64,000 nt of DNA, taken from the NCBI RefSeq assembly GCF_009765225.1, contig NZ_VMSF01000001.1, positions 2,232,001-2,296,000 of the forward strand, given 5' to 3'. Shown here one piece after another: positions 45,881 through 54,917 of this stretch. The notes under the pieces were generated by a model. That model worked only from the letters and a program-made list of their open reading frames with translations. It was not told where the DNA came from and made no database searches. A program made the position numbers and the translations under genes. This DNA is from Leifsonia sp. AG29 (GTDB lineage Bacteria; Actinomycetota; Actinomycetes; Actinomycetales; Microbacteriaceae). Within the stretch, counting starts at the first letter, position 1, and each line of letters begins with the position of its first letter.

Positions 45881-47161
45881 ATGGTCACTCGCCAACTCCC
45901 GAAGCCCGCCGAGCTGCTCGAGCTCATGAAGTTCAAGAAGCCGGAGCTCGACCTCAAGAAGCGCCGCCTGGAGTCCGCCCTCACCATCGAGGACCTCCGC
46001 GCCATCGCCAAGCGCCGGACGCCGAAGGCCGCGTTCGATTACACGGAGGGGGCCGCCGAGGGCGAGATCTCGCTGGCCCGGGCGCGGCAAGCCTTCCAGG
46101 ACGTCGAGTTCCACCCGTCGATCCTCCGCGACGTGTCGACCGTCGACACCTCCTGCACCATCTGGGGCGGCCCCTCGGCGATGCCGTTCGGCATCGCTCC
46201 GACCGGCTTCACGCGCCTCATGCAGACCGAGGGCGAGGTCGCGGGCGCCGGTGCGGCCGGCGCCGCCGGCATCCCCTTCACCCTCTCGACGCTGGGCACC
46301 ACCTCCATCGAGGGTGTCAAGGAGGCGAACCCGACCGGCCGCAACTGGTTCCAGCTGTATGTGATGCGGCAGCGCGAGATCTCGTACGAGCTCGTCAAGC
46401 GCGCGGCGGCCAACGGCTTCGACACCCTGTTCTTCACGGTCGACACCCCGGTCGCCGGGGCCCGGTTGCGTGACAAGCGGAACGGCTTCTCCATCCCGCC
46501 GCAGCTGACGATCGGAACCATCGTCAACGCGATTCCGCGGCCGTGGTGGTGGTACGACTTCCTCACGACGCCCAAGCTCGAGTTCGCCTCCCTGTCGTCG
46601 ACGGGAGGGACGGTCGGCGAACTGCTCGATTCCGCGATGGACCCGTCGATCAGCTTCGAGGACCTCGACATCATCCGCGGGATGTGGCCGGGCAAGATCG
46701 TGGTGAAGGGCGTGCAGAACGTCGACGACGCGCGCAAGCTGGTCGACCTCGGCGTCGACGGCATCGTGCTGTCCAACCACGGCGGCCGTCAGCTCGACCG
46801 CGCACCGATCCCGTTCCACCTCCTTCCCTCGGTCGTCCGGGAGGTCGGGGCGCACACCGAGGTCGCGATCGACACCGGCATCATGAACGGGGCCGACATC
46901 GTCGCCGCCTACGCCCTCGGAGCGAAGTTCACGCTCATCGGCCGCGCCTACCTCTACGGACTGATGGCGGGAGGCCGGGCCGGCGTCGACCGGACCATCC
47001 AGATCCTCTCCGGCCAGGTAGTGCGGACGATGAAGCTGCTCGAAGTCGCCTCATTGGAGGAGCTGACGCCGAAGCACGTGACGCAGCTGACGCGACTGGC
47101 GCCGCTCGTCCGCGAGCCCGCCGAGCGTTCCGAGCGCGCCTACGAGCCGGTCGAGGAGTGA
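45881..47161 (+). CDS. lldD: FMN-dependent L-lactate dehydrogenase (alpha-hydroxy acid oxidase family)
   Basis: 426 residues. Motifs: [39 protein letters not shown], and the active site [17 protein letters not shown] with catalytic His and Arg. The FMN phosphate site includes [25 protein letters not shown]. It oxidises L-lactate to pyruvate, passing electrons to the quinone pool or another acceptor. Some relatives are mycofactocin-linked or act on other 2-hydroxy acids. Co-directional with the LldR-like regulator. Confidence 0.9.
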   Translation: MVTRQLPKPAELLELMKFKKPELDLKKRRLESALTIEDLRAIAKRRTPKAAFDYTEGAAEGEISLARARQAFQDVEFHPSILRDVSTVDTSCTIWGGPSAMPFGIAPTGFTRLMQTEGEVAGAGAAGAAGIPFTLSTLGTTSIEGVKEANPTGRNWFQLYVMRQREISYELVKRAAANGFDTLFFTVDTPVAGARLRDKRNGFSIPPQLTIGTIVNAIPRPWWWYDFLTTPKLEFASLSSTGGTVGELLDSAMDPSISFEDLDIIRGMWPGKIVVKGVQNVDDARKLVDLGVDGIVLSNHGGRQLDRAPIPFHLLPSVVREVGAHTEVAIDTGIMNGADIVAAYALGAKFTLIGRAYLYGLMAGGRAGVDRTIQILSGQVVRTMKLLEVASLEELTPKHVTQLTRLAPLVREPAERSERAYEPVEE

Positions 47162-47268
47162 CGGTCTCCCGCCGCGGTTCGCGACGGTCAGGAGCGCCAC
47201 AGCGTTCTCATAAGGATTACCTCCTACGATCGTACGGACACTGTCCGACCATCGATGGGATGAGCTGA

Positions 47269-48174
47269 ATGGCAACTGGCAGGGGCGCTGCGGGCCCGAC
47301 GAAACGCGATCGCCGGGAAGAGGCGCGCGAGACCGCCAGGAGGATGCGCGAGGAGGCGGCGAAGAAGGCACGGCGCCGCCGGATCGTCCTTCAGAGCTCC
47401 ATCGTCGTCGGCGTGCTCGCCGTGGTCGCCGTGATCGCGGTGATCATCTTCACCACGACGAGCGCGAACAGCAACGTCGCGAACCCGAAGAACATGCAGA
47501 GCGGCGGCATCCTCCTGTCGAAGTCCGACCAGGCGGTCACCACCCCGGCCATCGCGTCGGGCGCGCAGCCCACGCCGACGAAGATGCAGCTCGACGGCAA
47601 GACGGCGCACATCCAGATCTGGCTCGACTACCAGTGCCCGTACTGCGACCAGTTCGAGACGACCAACAACAGCCAGATCAAGCAGTGGCTCGACGAAGGG
47701 TCGGCGACGCTCGAGATCCACCCGGTCGCCATCCTCGACAGTTCGGCGAACAAGCAGTACTCGACGAGGTCTGCCGCGGCCGCGAGCTGTGTGGCGAACT
47801 ACGACCCCGACAAGTATTTCGCGGTCAACGCCGCGCTGTTCGCGAACCAGCCGGACGAACAGACGGGAGGCGGCCTCGACAACTCGAAGATCCTGAGCTT
47901 GTTCAAGGGCGCCGGCGTCGACTCGAAGGAGGTCACCGACTGCGTCAACCAGCAGACGTTCGCCAGCTTCGTCGGCAACCGCACGCAGGACGCGACGACG
48001 AACAAGCAGCTGGCCAACCCGACGACCGGCGGCTTCGGCACCCCGACCGTCTTCGTCAACGGCGAGCGCTACCAGGGCGGCTTCACCGACGCGGCCCAGT
48101 TCGCCGCCTTCAAGGACGCAGCCGTGAAGGACGCCGGCAGCGGCAAGACGATCACGTTCCCGACGTCGAAGTGA
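47269..48174 (+). CDS. Membrane-anchored DsbA-like thioredoxin-fold protein
   Basis: 301 residues. A basic cytoplasmic N-terminus (RREEARETARRMREEAAKKARRRR) precedes one membrane helix (IVVGVLAVVAVIAVIIFT). The extracytoplasmic DsbA-like domain has the active site LDYQCPYCDQF and the cis-Pro region GFGTPTVFVNGERY. Two more cysteines (SCVANYD, DCVNQQ) may pair. It likely oxidises or isomerises disulfides in exported proteins. ATG at 47269. A strong hairpin terminates the unit. Confidence 0.9.
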   Translation: MATGRGAAGPTKRDRREEARETARRMREEAAKKARRRRIVLQSSIVVGVLAVVAVIAVIIFTTTSANSNVANPKNMQSGGILLSKSDQAVTTPAIASGAQPTPTKMQLDGKTAHIQIWLDYQCPYCDQFETTNNSQIKQWLDEGSATLEIHPVAILDSSANKQYSTRSAAAASCVANYDPDKYFAVNAALFANQPDEQTGGGLDNSKILSLFKGAGVDSKEVTDCVNQQTFASFVGNRTQDATTNKQLANPTTGGFGTPTVFVNGERYQGGFTDAAQFAAFKDAAVKDAGSGKTITFPTSK

Positions 48175-48202
48175 CGCGGGCGGCCGAGGGCCGCGCTGAG
48201 TC

Positions 48203-48236
48203 GAGGGGCGGTCGCCGATCAGGGCGGCCGCCCCTC
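48203..48236 (+). terminator. Terminator downstream of the DsbA-like gene
   Basis: GAGGGGCGG and CCGCCCCTC (9-bp perfect arms) enclose a 16-nt loop, ending in CTCTGTCG. No long T run, as is usual in high-GC actinobacteria. Confidence 0.65.
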
Positions 48237-48281
48237 TGTCGTGCGCGGACGTTGTTGCCGAGTTGCTGAGTTGGGCCCGTT

Positions 48282-48339
48282 CGAGGTGCTCGTAGTTGCT
48301 GTCGGTCGCGGCGTGTCGAGCGCAGGTACGAGCACCTCG
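48282..48339 (-). repeat. 58-bp palindromic element, copy C (reverse orientation)
   Basis: Same 11-bp terminal repeats and exact 58-bp length as copies A and B. Its interior matches the reverse complement of copy A (GTTGCTG...CGGCGTGTCGA). It lies just beyond the DsbA-like gene terminator. Confidence 0.85.
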
Positions 48340-48458
48340 TCGGATGTCGGGGGGCTTCCCCGATTGGTTCTCCAGTGAGAACGTGCGGGTGTATGTTCGC
48401 CGCATTCGGGCAGGCGATCGCTCGAATCAGCGACCAGCGAGCGAAGGAGACCACCACG

Positions 48459-48785
48459 ATGGAGCGCATTCCCGAAGACGGCGTCGGGCAGCCGGAGGTC
48501 GGCGAAGCAGACGCGGGCGAGACGCCCGGCTGGGCAGACCCGGCCGACGACGACGTCGACTACAGCCTCGACGACCCCATCGCGGAGGCCGACTTCGAGG
48601 ACGAGCTCGTCACCAACGACGCCGTCGCCGGCGAGACCATCTGGCCCGGCCCCGGCGACGGCAACGACGGCCCGACCGGTGGCCAGCAACGGGAGGCGGA
48701 GCCCGAGTACGACGAGCACAGCCGCGTCCAGGAGGACGAAGAAAGCGTGCTGACCGAGGAGGACGTCGAGGAAGAGGGCATCTGA
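48459..48785 (+). CDS. Short acidic hypothetical protein
   Basis: 108 residues, strongly acidic (DPADDDVDYSLDD; EEDVEEEGI at the end) with no membrane segment, cysteine or recognised domain. The ATG at 48459 follows GAAGGAGA, a good site, whereas the upstream frame has none. It is probably intrinsically disordered. Convergent with the TetR gene 7 bp away. Function unknown. Confidence 0.65.
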   Translation: MERIPEDGVGQPEVGEADAGETPGWADPADDDVDYSLDDPIAEADFEDELVTNDAVAGETIWPGPGDGNDGPTGGQQREAEPEYDEHSRVQEDEESVLTEEDVEEEGI

Positions 48786-48792
48786 ATCCGCG

Positions 48793-49389
48793 TCAGGGGC
48801 GCGAAGCCACCGCCTCGACGACCCCGCCGGCGCTCCGCTCGAGAAAACCGACGATCTCCGGCGAGGGCAGCTCCGTCCCGATCGCGCTCTCGACCAGAGC
48901 CTCCTCGGCAAAGGCGATCCAGGAGCGGAGCGCGATCCGGAGCATCGGGCCGTCCGGCTCACCGAGCTCGAGGAAGACCGCGGTCACCCGCTCCGCCTGG
49001 ATCCGGCGCGCCTCCTCGACGACCGCACGCACCTCGCTGTCGCCGCTCGCGACGCCGCGCACGAGCGAGAAGAACGTGCCGCTGTGCTCGCGGACGAACT
49101 GCACGATGCGCGTGAGCGTGTCATGGAGGCGGTCCAGCGGAGGCAGATCCGCGACCGGCTCGGTCGCCCGCAGCATGCTGTCGCGGGCGGTGCGCACGAC
49201 CTCCCGGTGCAGGCCCTGCTTGGTGCCGAAGTAGTGGAAGAGCAGCCCGCGGGAGACACCCGCCTGCGCTGAGAGCCCTTCGATCGTGAGCTCGTCCAGC
49301 GGATTGTCCGCGAGGAACGCGACGCCCAGCGCGACGAGCTGAGCCCGGCGCTCGTCCGGGGTCAGGCGCGTGCGACGGTCGTGCTCCAT
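48793..49389 (-). CDS. TetR family regulator
   Basis: 198 residues. Helix-turn-helix: QLVALGVAFLADNPLDELTIEGLSAQAGVSRGLLFHYFGTK. The C-terminal domain shows the helical TetR_C fold with FFSLVRGVASGDSEVR. It is divergent from the DUF6230/DUF6114 operon, and a perfect 7-bp-arm dyad overlaps the promoter of that operon. It is therefore the probable repressor of those genes and itself. Confidence 0.9.
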   Translation of the reverse strand: MEHDRRTRLTPDERRAQLVALGVAFLADNPLDELTIEGLSAQAGVSRGLLFHYFGTKQGLHREVVRTARDSMLRATEPVADLPPLDRLHDTLTRIVQFVREHSGTFFSLVRGVASGDSEVRAVVEEARRIQAERVTAVFLELGEPDGPMLRIALRSWIAFAEEALVESAIGTELPSPEIVGFLERSAGGVVEAVASRP

Positions 49390-49448
49390 GCCGCCGAGCC
49401 TACCGGCGGGCTCCCCCGCTGGTGAGCCTCCCTCGCTTTCGGCACGAC

Positions 49449-49478
49449 TATTGACAGGCGGTCAATAACGTCTATGCT
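49449..49478 (+). promoter_or_regulatory. Sigma-70-like promoter with TetR operator for the DUF6230 operon
   Basis: TATTGAC, AGGCG, GTCAATA is a perfect dyad (49449-49467). It overlaps the -35 hexamer TTGACA (49451-49456); TATGCT at 49473-49478 fits a -10 with 16-bp spacing. This is a typical repressor-over-promoter layout. Confidence 0.7.
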
Positions 49479-49531
49479 CACACAAGGACCGACAGCACCG
49501 CCGCTGTCAAGTCCCCCGAACAGGAGGATCG

Positions 49532-50128
49532 ATGAAGTTCCGAAAGCTCGCCGGGTCGCACGCAGGCCGCATCGTCCTGGCCGCCGTGCCCGTCGCCGTC
49601 GTCTCGACGCTGCTCATGACCGGGGTCGCTCAGGGCGCCGTCCCGGTCTCGTTCTCGGTCTCCGGCAGCCAGTTCCAGATCAGCGCGTCGAAGCTCGAGG
49701 GAACCGGGTTCTCGCAGTACGCCGGCGTCGCCCCGGACACCGCCGGCAAGCAGCACCAGGTCGCGATCGCGAACATCAAGTCGGCGACGCTCTCCGATCT
49801 CTGCCAGTCCGTCGTCACCGACACCCCGCTCGGCAAGGTCGGCATGCTCATCACCGCGGGCGGCGGCGGCAACCCGGCCTCCGCCTCGGACCTGCAGATC
49901 GGCATGACCGACCTCAAGGGCGACTCGCAGTTCCACAACATCCGGATCGGCGTCGACGCCTCCACCGTCAACACGGCCGCCAAGGGCTCCGCGGGCGACT
50001 TCGCGCAGGACGCCGACACCGTCACCATCTCGCACCTCGAGCAGACGGCCTGGAGCACGCAGGCGTCGGTCTTCACGCTCAGCGGCATGCACGTCCAGCT
50101 CACCGACGGATCGAAGGGGTGCTTCTGA
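49532..50128 (+). CDS. DUF6230 family secreted protein
   Basis: 198 residues. An N-terminal hydrophobic signal (IVLAAVPVAVVSTLLMTGVAQGA) is followed by the family core VSFSVSGSQFQISASKLEGTGFSQYAGV and IANIKSATLSDLCQSVV, ending GMHVQLTDGSKGCF. These match DUF6230, found in Streptomyces and relatives next to DUF6114 proteins. Two cysteines (SDLCQS, KGCF) may form a disulfide. First gene of a three-gene operon under the TetR-controlled promoter; ATG follows GGAGGA. Confidence 0.85.
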   Translation: MKFRKLAGSHAGRIVLAAVPVAVVSTLLMTGVAQGAVPVSFSVSGSQFQISASKLEGTGFSQYAGVAPDTAGKQHQVAIANIKSATLSDLCQSVVTDTPLGKVGMLITAGGGGNPASASDLQIGMTDLKGDSQFHNIRIGVDASTVNTAAKGSAGDFAQDADTVTISHLEQTAWSTQASVFTLSGMHVQLTDGSKGCF

Positions 50129-50130
50129 TC

Positions 50131-50580
50131 GTGGCCGCCCACGCGGAGACGACAGCGGGAGGCACGGCCGACGTCCGCACCGGGCGCGCGGCCCGGGAGC
50201 GGTTCCGCGCCTGGAGGCGGGAACGCCCGTTCGTCGGAGGCGCGCTGACCGCGCTCGGCGGGATCGAGCTGTTCTTCTCGGGCCAGCTGGATGTGGGCAA
50301 GATCCACGTCCAGCTCGGCATCGAGGGGCTCCAGGCGACGGTCATCCCGATCCTGCTCGTGCTGCTCGGCGTGCTGGCGATCGCCATGCCCGCGCACCGC
50401 ATCTTCTACGGGGTGATCGCGCTCGCCGTCGCCGTCTACTCCCTGGTCGGCGTCAACCTCGGCGGCTTCTTCATCGGGATGCTGCTGAGCACCATCGGGG
50501 GCATCCTCACGGTGGCGTGGATGCCGAAGGGCGCCGGGCCCACGCCGGAGCGCCCGAGCGACGGGAGCGAGGAGGCGTGA
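50131..50580 (+). CDS. DUF6114 family membrane protein
   Basis: 149 residues. RFRAWRRERPFVGGALTALGGIELF is the family opening; three or four further helices follow, including GLQATVIPILLVLLGVLAIAM and GGFFIGMLLSTIGGILTVAW. A short acidic/Pro tail ends the chain. Start is the GTG at 50131, 2 bp after the DUF6230 stop. The pairing with DUF6230 recurs in actinobacteria, suggesting a membrane partner for the secreted protein. No function is known. Confidence 0.82.
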   Translation: MAAHAETTAGGTADVRTGRAARERFRAWRRERPFVGGALTALGGIELFFSGQLDVGKIHVQLGIEGLQATVIPILLVLLGVLAIAMPAHRIFYGVIALAVAVYSLVGVNLGGFFIGMLLSTIGGILTVAWMPKGAGPTPERPSDGSEEA

Positions 50581-51290
50581 GCCGGCCGCGTAACGGCGTC
50601 GCTGCCGGCGCCCTCGTCGCGTGCCTCACGGCGGGTGTCTCAGGCATCGGAGCGGCTCCGATCTCGACGGTGGCGCCGTCAGATCTCTGCATCCCACTGT
50701 TCAGCGCTTGCGGGTCGCCGAGTCCCAGCCCGAGCCCGACGTCGGCCCCCAAGCCCTCGTCGGGGGTCCCCGGCCTTCCGACCCTCCCGGCGCCGGCGGC
50801 CCCGGGAGCGCCAGGAGCCCCGCTCCCGACGCCGACCCCGGCCGCGCCGGCGCCCCTGCCCGGCGGCCCCGACAACGCGACGGTGTTCACGGAGCCTCCG
50901 GCACAGCTCGGCAGCCAGTCGCTCTCCTTCTCGGGCCTCAAGGGCATCAGCGTCGTGACGGTCCCGCTGGCCGACGGGAGCCGCGTGCCCGTGCTGAAGA
51001 TCTCCGCCGACAGCATCACGATCGACGGCTTCAGCCTGACCGTCCGGAAGGCGAGCGGCCCCTCCCTGTCGACGACGGCGGACAAGATGACCCTGACGGG
51101 CGATGTGAACGTGTACCTCGACTCGGTCACGGCGACCGGCGAGGACGGCAAGTCGATCACGCTCGGCGCTGCGACCCCACCCCCGCAGGACGGCGTCCCG
51201 GTACACCTCCTCCGGGCCACGCTGGGCCTGGTGGGTGCCACCGCGGACGACATCTCCTATACGAACACCAAGCAGCACCTGAGCGAGTAG
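50577..51290 (+). CDS. Exported Pro-rich protein of the DUF6230/DUF6114 operon
   Basis: 237 residues. Signal-like N-terminus (GVAAGALVACLTAGVSGIGAAP), then a Pro/Ser/Ala linker of about 60 residues (SPSPSPTSAPKPSS...). A C-terminal domain follows with LKISADSITIDGFSLTVRK and TADKMTLTGDVNVYLDSVTA. The repeated short hydrophobic strands suggest a beta-rich surface domain. Start is the GTG in the GTGA overlap with the DUF6114 stop. Not recognised as a named family; its place in the operon implies a shared envelope role. Confidence 0.72.
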   Translation: MSRPRNGVAAGALVACLTAGVSGIGAAPISTVAPSDLCIPLFSACGSPSPSPSPTSAPKPSSGVPGLPTLPAPAAPGAPGAPLPTPTPAAPAPLPGGPDNATVFTEPPAQLGSQSLSFSGLKGISVVTVPLADGSRVPVLKISADSITIDGFSLTVRKASGPSLSTTADKMTLTGDVNVYLDSVTATGEDGKSITLGAATPPPQDGVPVHLLRATLGLVGATADDISYTNTKQHLSE

Positions 51291-51420
51291 CCTCACGACG
51301 GCAGTCCATGAACCTGCATCGTCGGCCGGGCGAACGCCTGGTTAACAACCGCTGCGAAAGCGCTCAAGGTCCCCTTTTCGGGGGACACAGGCCGTTGCCC
51401 TCGTGGTTGTGTGGTGGACC

Positions 51421-52704
51421 GTGAACGTCAACCGCAGACAATTCCTGACCGTGGCCGGCGGCACGGCTGCCGGGGCGCTCGCGGCGGGCGCCGCGGTAGC
51501 GGCCCAGGGGGCGACGCCGAGCGCTGGGGCCACCTCGACCCTTCCGTCGCCCTCCGCCTCCGGTATCGATCACATCATCGTCGTGATGATGGAGAACCGC
51601 TCCTTCGACCACCTCGTCGGCTGGTTGCCCGGCGCGTCCGGGCTGCCCGCCGGGCTCCGCTACATCGACCGCTACGGGTTCCCGCACGCACCCCATCACC
51701 TCGGCGACTTCCAGGGATGCGGGCACCCCGATCCCGACCACTCGTACGAGGGAGGCCGCATCGAGCTGAACAGCGGCAAGTGCGACGGGTGGCTGCGAGC
51801 GGGCGAGAACGACGACTTCTCGATCGGCTTCTACGACCAGGCGGATCTCGGGTTCTGGGGCCAGGCGGCGCCGCAGTGGACGGTCTGCGACCAGTACTTC
51901 GCGGCCACCCTCGCCGAGACATACCCGAACCGGTTCTACCAGCACTCGGCGCAGACCGACCGCCTCCACAATTCGACGGCGACGGCAACGATGCCCACCA
52001 TCTGGGACAACCTCGCCGCCGCTGGCGTCAGCGGCAAGTACTACTTCAACGATGTGCCCTTCGTCGCCCTGTGGGGGACCAAGTACCTCGGGATCTCGCA
52101 CCCGTACGCCGAGTTCCTCGCCGATTGCGCGAGCGGCTCGCTCCCGGCCGTCTCGTTCATCGACCCGCGGTTCGAGGACGAGTCGTCGGGCACGTCCGGC
52201 GACGACCACCCGCGCGCCGACATCCGGAGCGGCGAGCTGTTCCTCGACGAGATCTACCGCGCGGTCACCACCTCACCCGCGTGGAGCCGCACCATGCTCG
52301 TCATCAACTACGACGAGTGGGGCGGGTTCTTCGACCACGTGCCTCCCGCGGTCGCGCCGGACGCGAACCCCGCGACCGGGCAGCGCGGGTTCCGCGTGCC
52401 CGCGATGGTGGTGTCGCCGCGGGCTCGTCGCGGCTACGTCGCGCACGGCGTCTACGACCACACCTCCGTGCTGAAGGCGATCGAGTGGAGGTTCGGCCTC
52501 CCCGCCCTCACCCCTCGCGACGCCGCAGCCCGAAACATCGCGGAGGTGCTCGACTTCACCTCGACCCCGAACCTGAACGCGCCCGTGTACACGGTGCCTC
52601 CCTACGTGGCGGGACCCGCGTGCAGCCCGGTGGGTCCGCCTCCCGCGGAAGAGTGGGCGCCCCTCAAGCAGAAAGCGATCGCCGAAGGATGGAGTCTCTC
52701 GTGA
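51421..52704 (+). CDS. Exported phosphoesterase (phospholipase C / PF04185-like)
   Basis: 427 residues. The twin-arginine signal NRRQFLTVAGGTAAGALAAG indicates Tat export. The catalytic start IDHIIVVMMENRSFDHLVGWLPG is the phosphoesterase motif (metal Glu-Asn, nucleophile region), with NYDEWGGFFDHVPPA as the second metal site. Members hydrolyse phospholipids or other phosphoesters. A GTG at 51421 begins near the RR motif; an in-frame start at 51403 is possible. A LacI-like GAAAGCGCT lies 60 bp upstream. Overlaps the next phosphoesterase gene. Confidence 0.85.
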   Translation: MNVNRRQFLTVAGGTAAGALAAGAAVAAQGATPSAGATSTLPSPSASGIDHIIVVMMENRSFDHLVGWLPGASGLPAGLRYIDRYGFPHAPHHLGDFQGCGHPDPDHSYEGGRIELNSGKCDGWLRAGENDDFSIGFYDQADLGFWGQAAPQWTVCDQYFAATLAETYPNRFYQHSAQTDRLHNSTATATMPTIWDNLAAAGVSGKYYFNDVPFVALWGTKYLGISHPYAEFLADCASGSLPAVSFIDPRFEDESSGTSGDDHPRADIRSGELFLDEIYRAVTTSPAWSRTMLVINYDEWGGFFDHVPPAVAPDANPATGQRGFRVPAMVVSPRARRGYVAHGVYDHTSVLKAIEWRFGLPALTPRDAAARNIAEVLDFTSTPNLNAPVYTVPPYVAGPACSPVGPPPAEEWAPLKQKAIAEGWSLS

Positions 52705-53846
52705 CCGGCCGCAGACCCCGCAACCGTACCCGTACCCGCGTCACCGGCGCGCTGGCGGCCCTGGCCGCCGCCGTCCTCGGTGTCGCGGCCGTTGCCGTCC
52801 CCGGCGGGCTGACGGCGGTGCACGCCTCGACGACGAGCTCGTACCTCCCCGGTGCGAAGCACTTCTTCGTGATCAACCTCGAGAACAAGGGCTACTCCGA
52901 AACCTGGGGCCCGAACTCGGCCGCGCCCTACCTCTCGCAGACGCTGCGGAGTCAGGGCGTGCTGCTCAACTCCTACTACGGGACGGCGCACAACTCGCAG
53001 CCCAACTACGTCGCCGAGATCTCAGGGCAGGGTCCGAACCCGCAGATGCAGGCCGATTGCCAGACGTACTCGCCGTTCGTCGGCGCCGGGACGATCGCGC
53101 CGGGCCAGGCGGTCGGCGACGGCTGCGTGTTCCCGTCGACCGTCAAGACGGTCGCCGACCAGCTCACGGCCGCCGGCCGCACCTGGAAGGGCTACATGGA
53201 GGACATGGGCACCCCCTGCCGCCACCCGGCCCTCGGCGCAATCGACGACACGCAGAAGGCGAAGGTCGGCGACGAGTACGCCGCGCGGCACAACCCCTTC
53301 GTGTACTTCCAGAGCATCACCGGGTCGGCCGACTGCGCCAAGAACGACGTCGATCTCTCGCAGCTGAAGACCGACCTCGCCTCGGTCGGCACGACGCCGA
53401 ACCTGTCGCTCATCACGCCGAACCTCTGCGACGACGGCCACGACTCGCCGTGCGTCGACGGCCGGCCAGGAGGCCTGGCGAGCGCGGACGCGTGGCTGAA
53501 GCAGTGGGTGCCTGTGATCACCTCCTCCCCCGCGTTCAAGCAGGACGGCGTGCTCGTGATCACGTTCGACGAGTCGGAGGGCCCGCAGTCGGACGCCTCC
53601 AGCTGCTGCGGCGAGGGCCCCGGCCCGAACAGCCCGCAGCCGGGCATCACCGGTTCGGGAGGCGGACTCGTCGGCGCCCTCGTGCTCTCGCCGTTCGTGA
53701 AGGGAGGGACGTGGTCGACGACTCCGTACAACCACTACAGCCTGCTGGCGAGCATCGAGGACACGTTCTCGCTGCCGTACCTCGGGTACGCAGGGCAGAC
53801 GGGCCTCAACCGCTTCGGGCTGGACGTGTACAACGGCAAGCTCTGA
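52701..53846 (+). CDS. Exported acid phosphatase/phosphoesterase (PF04185-like)
   Basis: 381 residues. A Sec-type signal (VTGALAALAAAVLGVAAVAV) is followed by KHFFVINLENKGYSETWG, the metal Glu-Asn of the phosphoesterase family. VLVITFDESEGPQSD is the second metal site; several cysteines (CQTYSP, CRHPA, NLCDDG, ASSCCGEG) suggest disulfides. The start is the GTG at 52701 in a GTGA overlap with the preceding stop and a GGATGGAG site; an ATG at 52689 is an alternative. It pairs with the Tat phosphoesterase, perhaps for phosphate scavenging. Confidence 0.84.
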   Translation: MTGRRPRNRTRTRVTGALAALAAAVLGVAAVAVPGGLTAVHASTTSSYLPGAKHFFVINLENKGYSETWGPNSAAPYLSQTLRSQGVLLNSYYGTAHNSQPNYVAEISGQGPNPQMQADCQTYSPFVGAGTIAPGQAVGDGCVFPSTVKTVADQLTAAGRTWKGYMEDMGTPCRHPALGAIDDTQKAKVGDEYAARHNPFVYFQSITGSADCAKNDVDLSQLKTDLASVGTTPNLSLITPNLCDDGHDSPCVDGRPGGLASADAWLKQWVPVITSSPAFKQDGVLVITFDESEGPQSDASSCCGEGPGPNSPQPGITGSGGGLVGALVLSPFVKGGTWSTTPYNHYSLLASIEDTFSLPYLGYAGQTGLNRFGLDVYNGKL

Positions 53847-53864
53847 GGCCTTGATTCGTCGCAT

Positions 53865-54542
53865 TCAGCCCCGGGAGGAGCGGCGCCAGCGGCGGCGCTC
53901 CCGCCAGGACATGGCCGCGTAGGCCTCGGCCTCGGCCTTCCTCCGCTCCTCCGCCTGGCGGAGGCGCTCCTCCCGGCGGCGACGCCACCGCTCGACCTCG
54001 TCGTCGACGTCTCGCGTGGGCGTGATCACGGGAGGGCCGCCCTGCAGCTGGCGCCGCGCCTCCACGATGCGGCGGTTGAAGTCGTCGAGGTGCTCGCGGA
54101 CGGCGCGCTCGCTGCCGAGGCGGTCGAGGCGCGCCTCCAGCTCCTGGTCCTCGGTGCGGAGCATGAGCGCGGGAGGGCCGAGGCCGGTCAGCTGCTCGCG
54201 CTCGATCTTGCGGCGGATCCACCAGTCCGGGTCGTGCGTGCCGCCGAGGCCCGGCAGCGGCTTGCCCGCGCCCGGGAGGTTGTCGAAGTCGCCCCGGCGG
54301 ATCGCCTGCTGGATCGAGTTCTCGATGATCATCGCCCGCTGCTCCATCGTGGGCTGGCCGGCGGTGTTCTCCTCGATCTCCTCGCCGCGGGCCTCCGCGT
54401 CGCGGCGGACCCGGTAGCGCGCGGCGGCGACGATCGGGTCGATCTGGGGCGCGCGCCCGCTGTCGCTTCGGTGCCGGGACCCCCCTGGGCGTGTCTCCGA
54501 CATGCGCCCTGCTCGGTCGTCCGCGTCGTGCTGTGCGGCCAT
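53865..54542 (-). CDS. DUF1992 (DnaJ homologue-like) protein
   Basis: 225 residues. The DUF1992 core reads ENSIQQAIRRGDFDNLPGAGKPLPGL, then HDPDWWIRRKIEREQLTGLGPPAL. The C-terminal third is a charged coil rich in Arg/Glu (WRRRREERLRQAEERRKAEAEA). YdjM/YjdC-type DUF1992 proteins are little understood and lack the J-domain HPD. ATG at 54542 is the best start, though its GGAGG lies very close. Convergent with the phosphoesterase gene, 18 bp away. Confidence 0.8.
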   Translation of the reverse strand: MAAQHDADDRAGRMSETRPGGSRHRSDSGRAPQIDPIVAAARYRVRRDAEARGEEIEENTAGQPTMEQRAMIIENSIQQAIRRGDFDNLPGAGKPLPGLGGTHDPDWWIRRKIEREQLTGLGPPALMLRTEDQELEARLDRLGSERAVREHLDDFNRRIVEARRQLQGGPPVITPTRDVDDEVERWRRRREERLRQAEERRKAEAEAYAAMSWRERRRWRRSSRG

Positions 54543-54662
54543 GCCTCCAGCGTACGCCGGCGCCGGGGAGGTCCCGTCGGCCGCCCGGGGCACGCATCGC
54601 GGTGAGCGACAGCGCGCTCGACGAGCTGGCCTCTGTCGTCTGAGCGCCGGATTCGAAACTGC

Positions 54663-54917
54663 GTGTGATCGCACGGGTTGACTTCTCGTGCACGCCGGTT
54701 AATGTGTGCACTAAGCAACCGGATGGCAGGCCGGACCGCAGGGGGCGGACGGCAGTACTGCATTCCCGGTAGGTGGTGGCCGGCATTTCGGGTGAGCCGG
54801 TCACCACCGAAGCTCTTCGGGACCCACCCGTCCGCGGGGACTCGACGGAGGGACGCGGCCGGGTCAGCGGCAGGCACACCTGTCGAAGCGGGACACGGGG
54901 GTGGCAGACTGACGCCC
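54663..54917 (+). other. Structured leader upstream of the SDR gene
   Basis: The spacer 54543-54917 has no convincing gene. A TTGACT/TAATGT promoter-like pair lies at about 54679-54706. Downstream, GGTGGTGGCCGGC (54772-54784) pairs with GCCGGTCACCACC (54796-54808), 13 bp with one G-T pair and an 11-nt loop. CCGAAG-CT-CTTCGG follows. The density of stems suggests a regulatory 5' leader, but no known riboswitch core is recognisable. Confidence 0.4.

Noticed and set aside
51353-51366. LacI-type operator (GCGAAAGCGCTCAA) before the Tat phosphoesterase
   Set aside because: Only the central AGCGCT is symmetric, so the match is too weak to list as a site.
54663-54917. Known riboswitch (cobalamin, c-di-AMP or c-di-GMP)
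   Set aside because: I looked for the conserved cores and could not match them; only generic strong stems are present.
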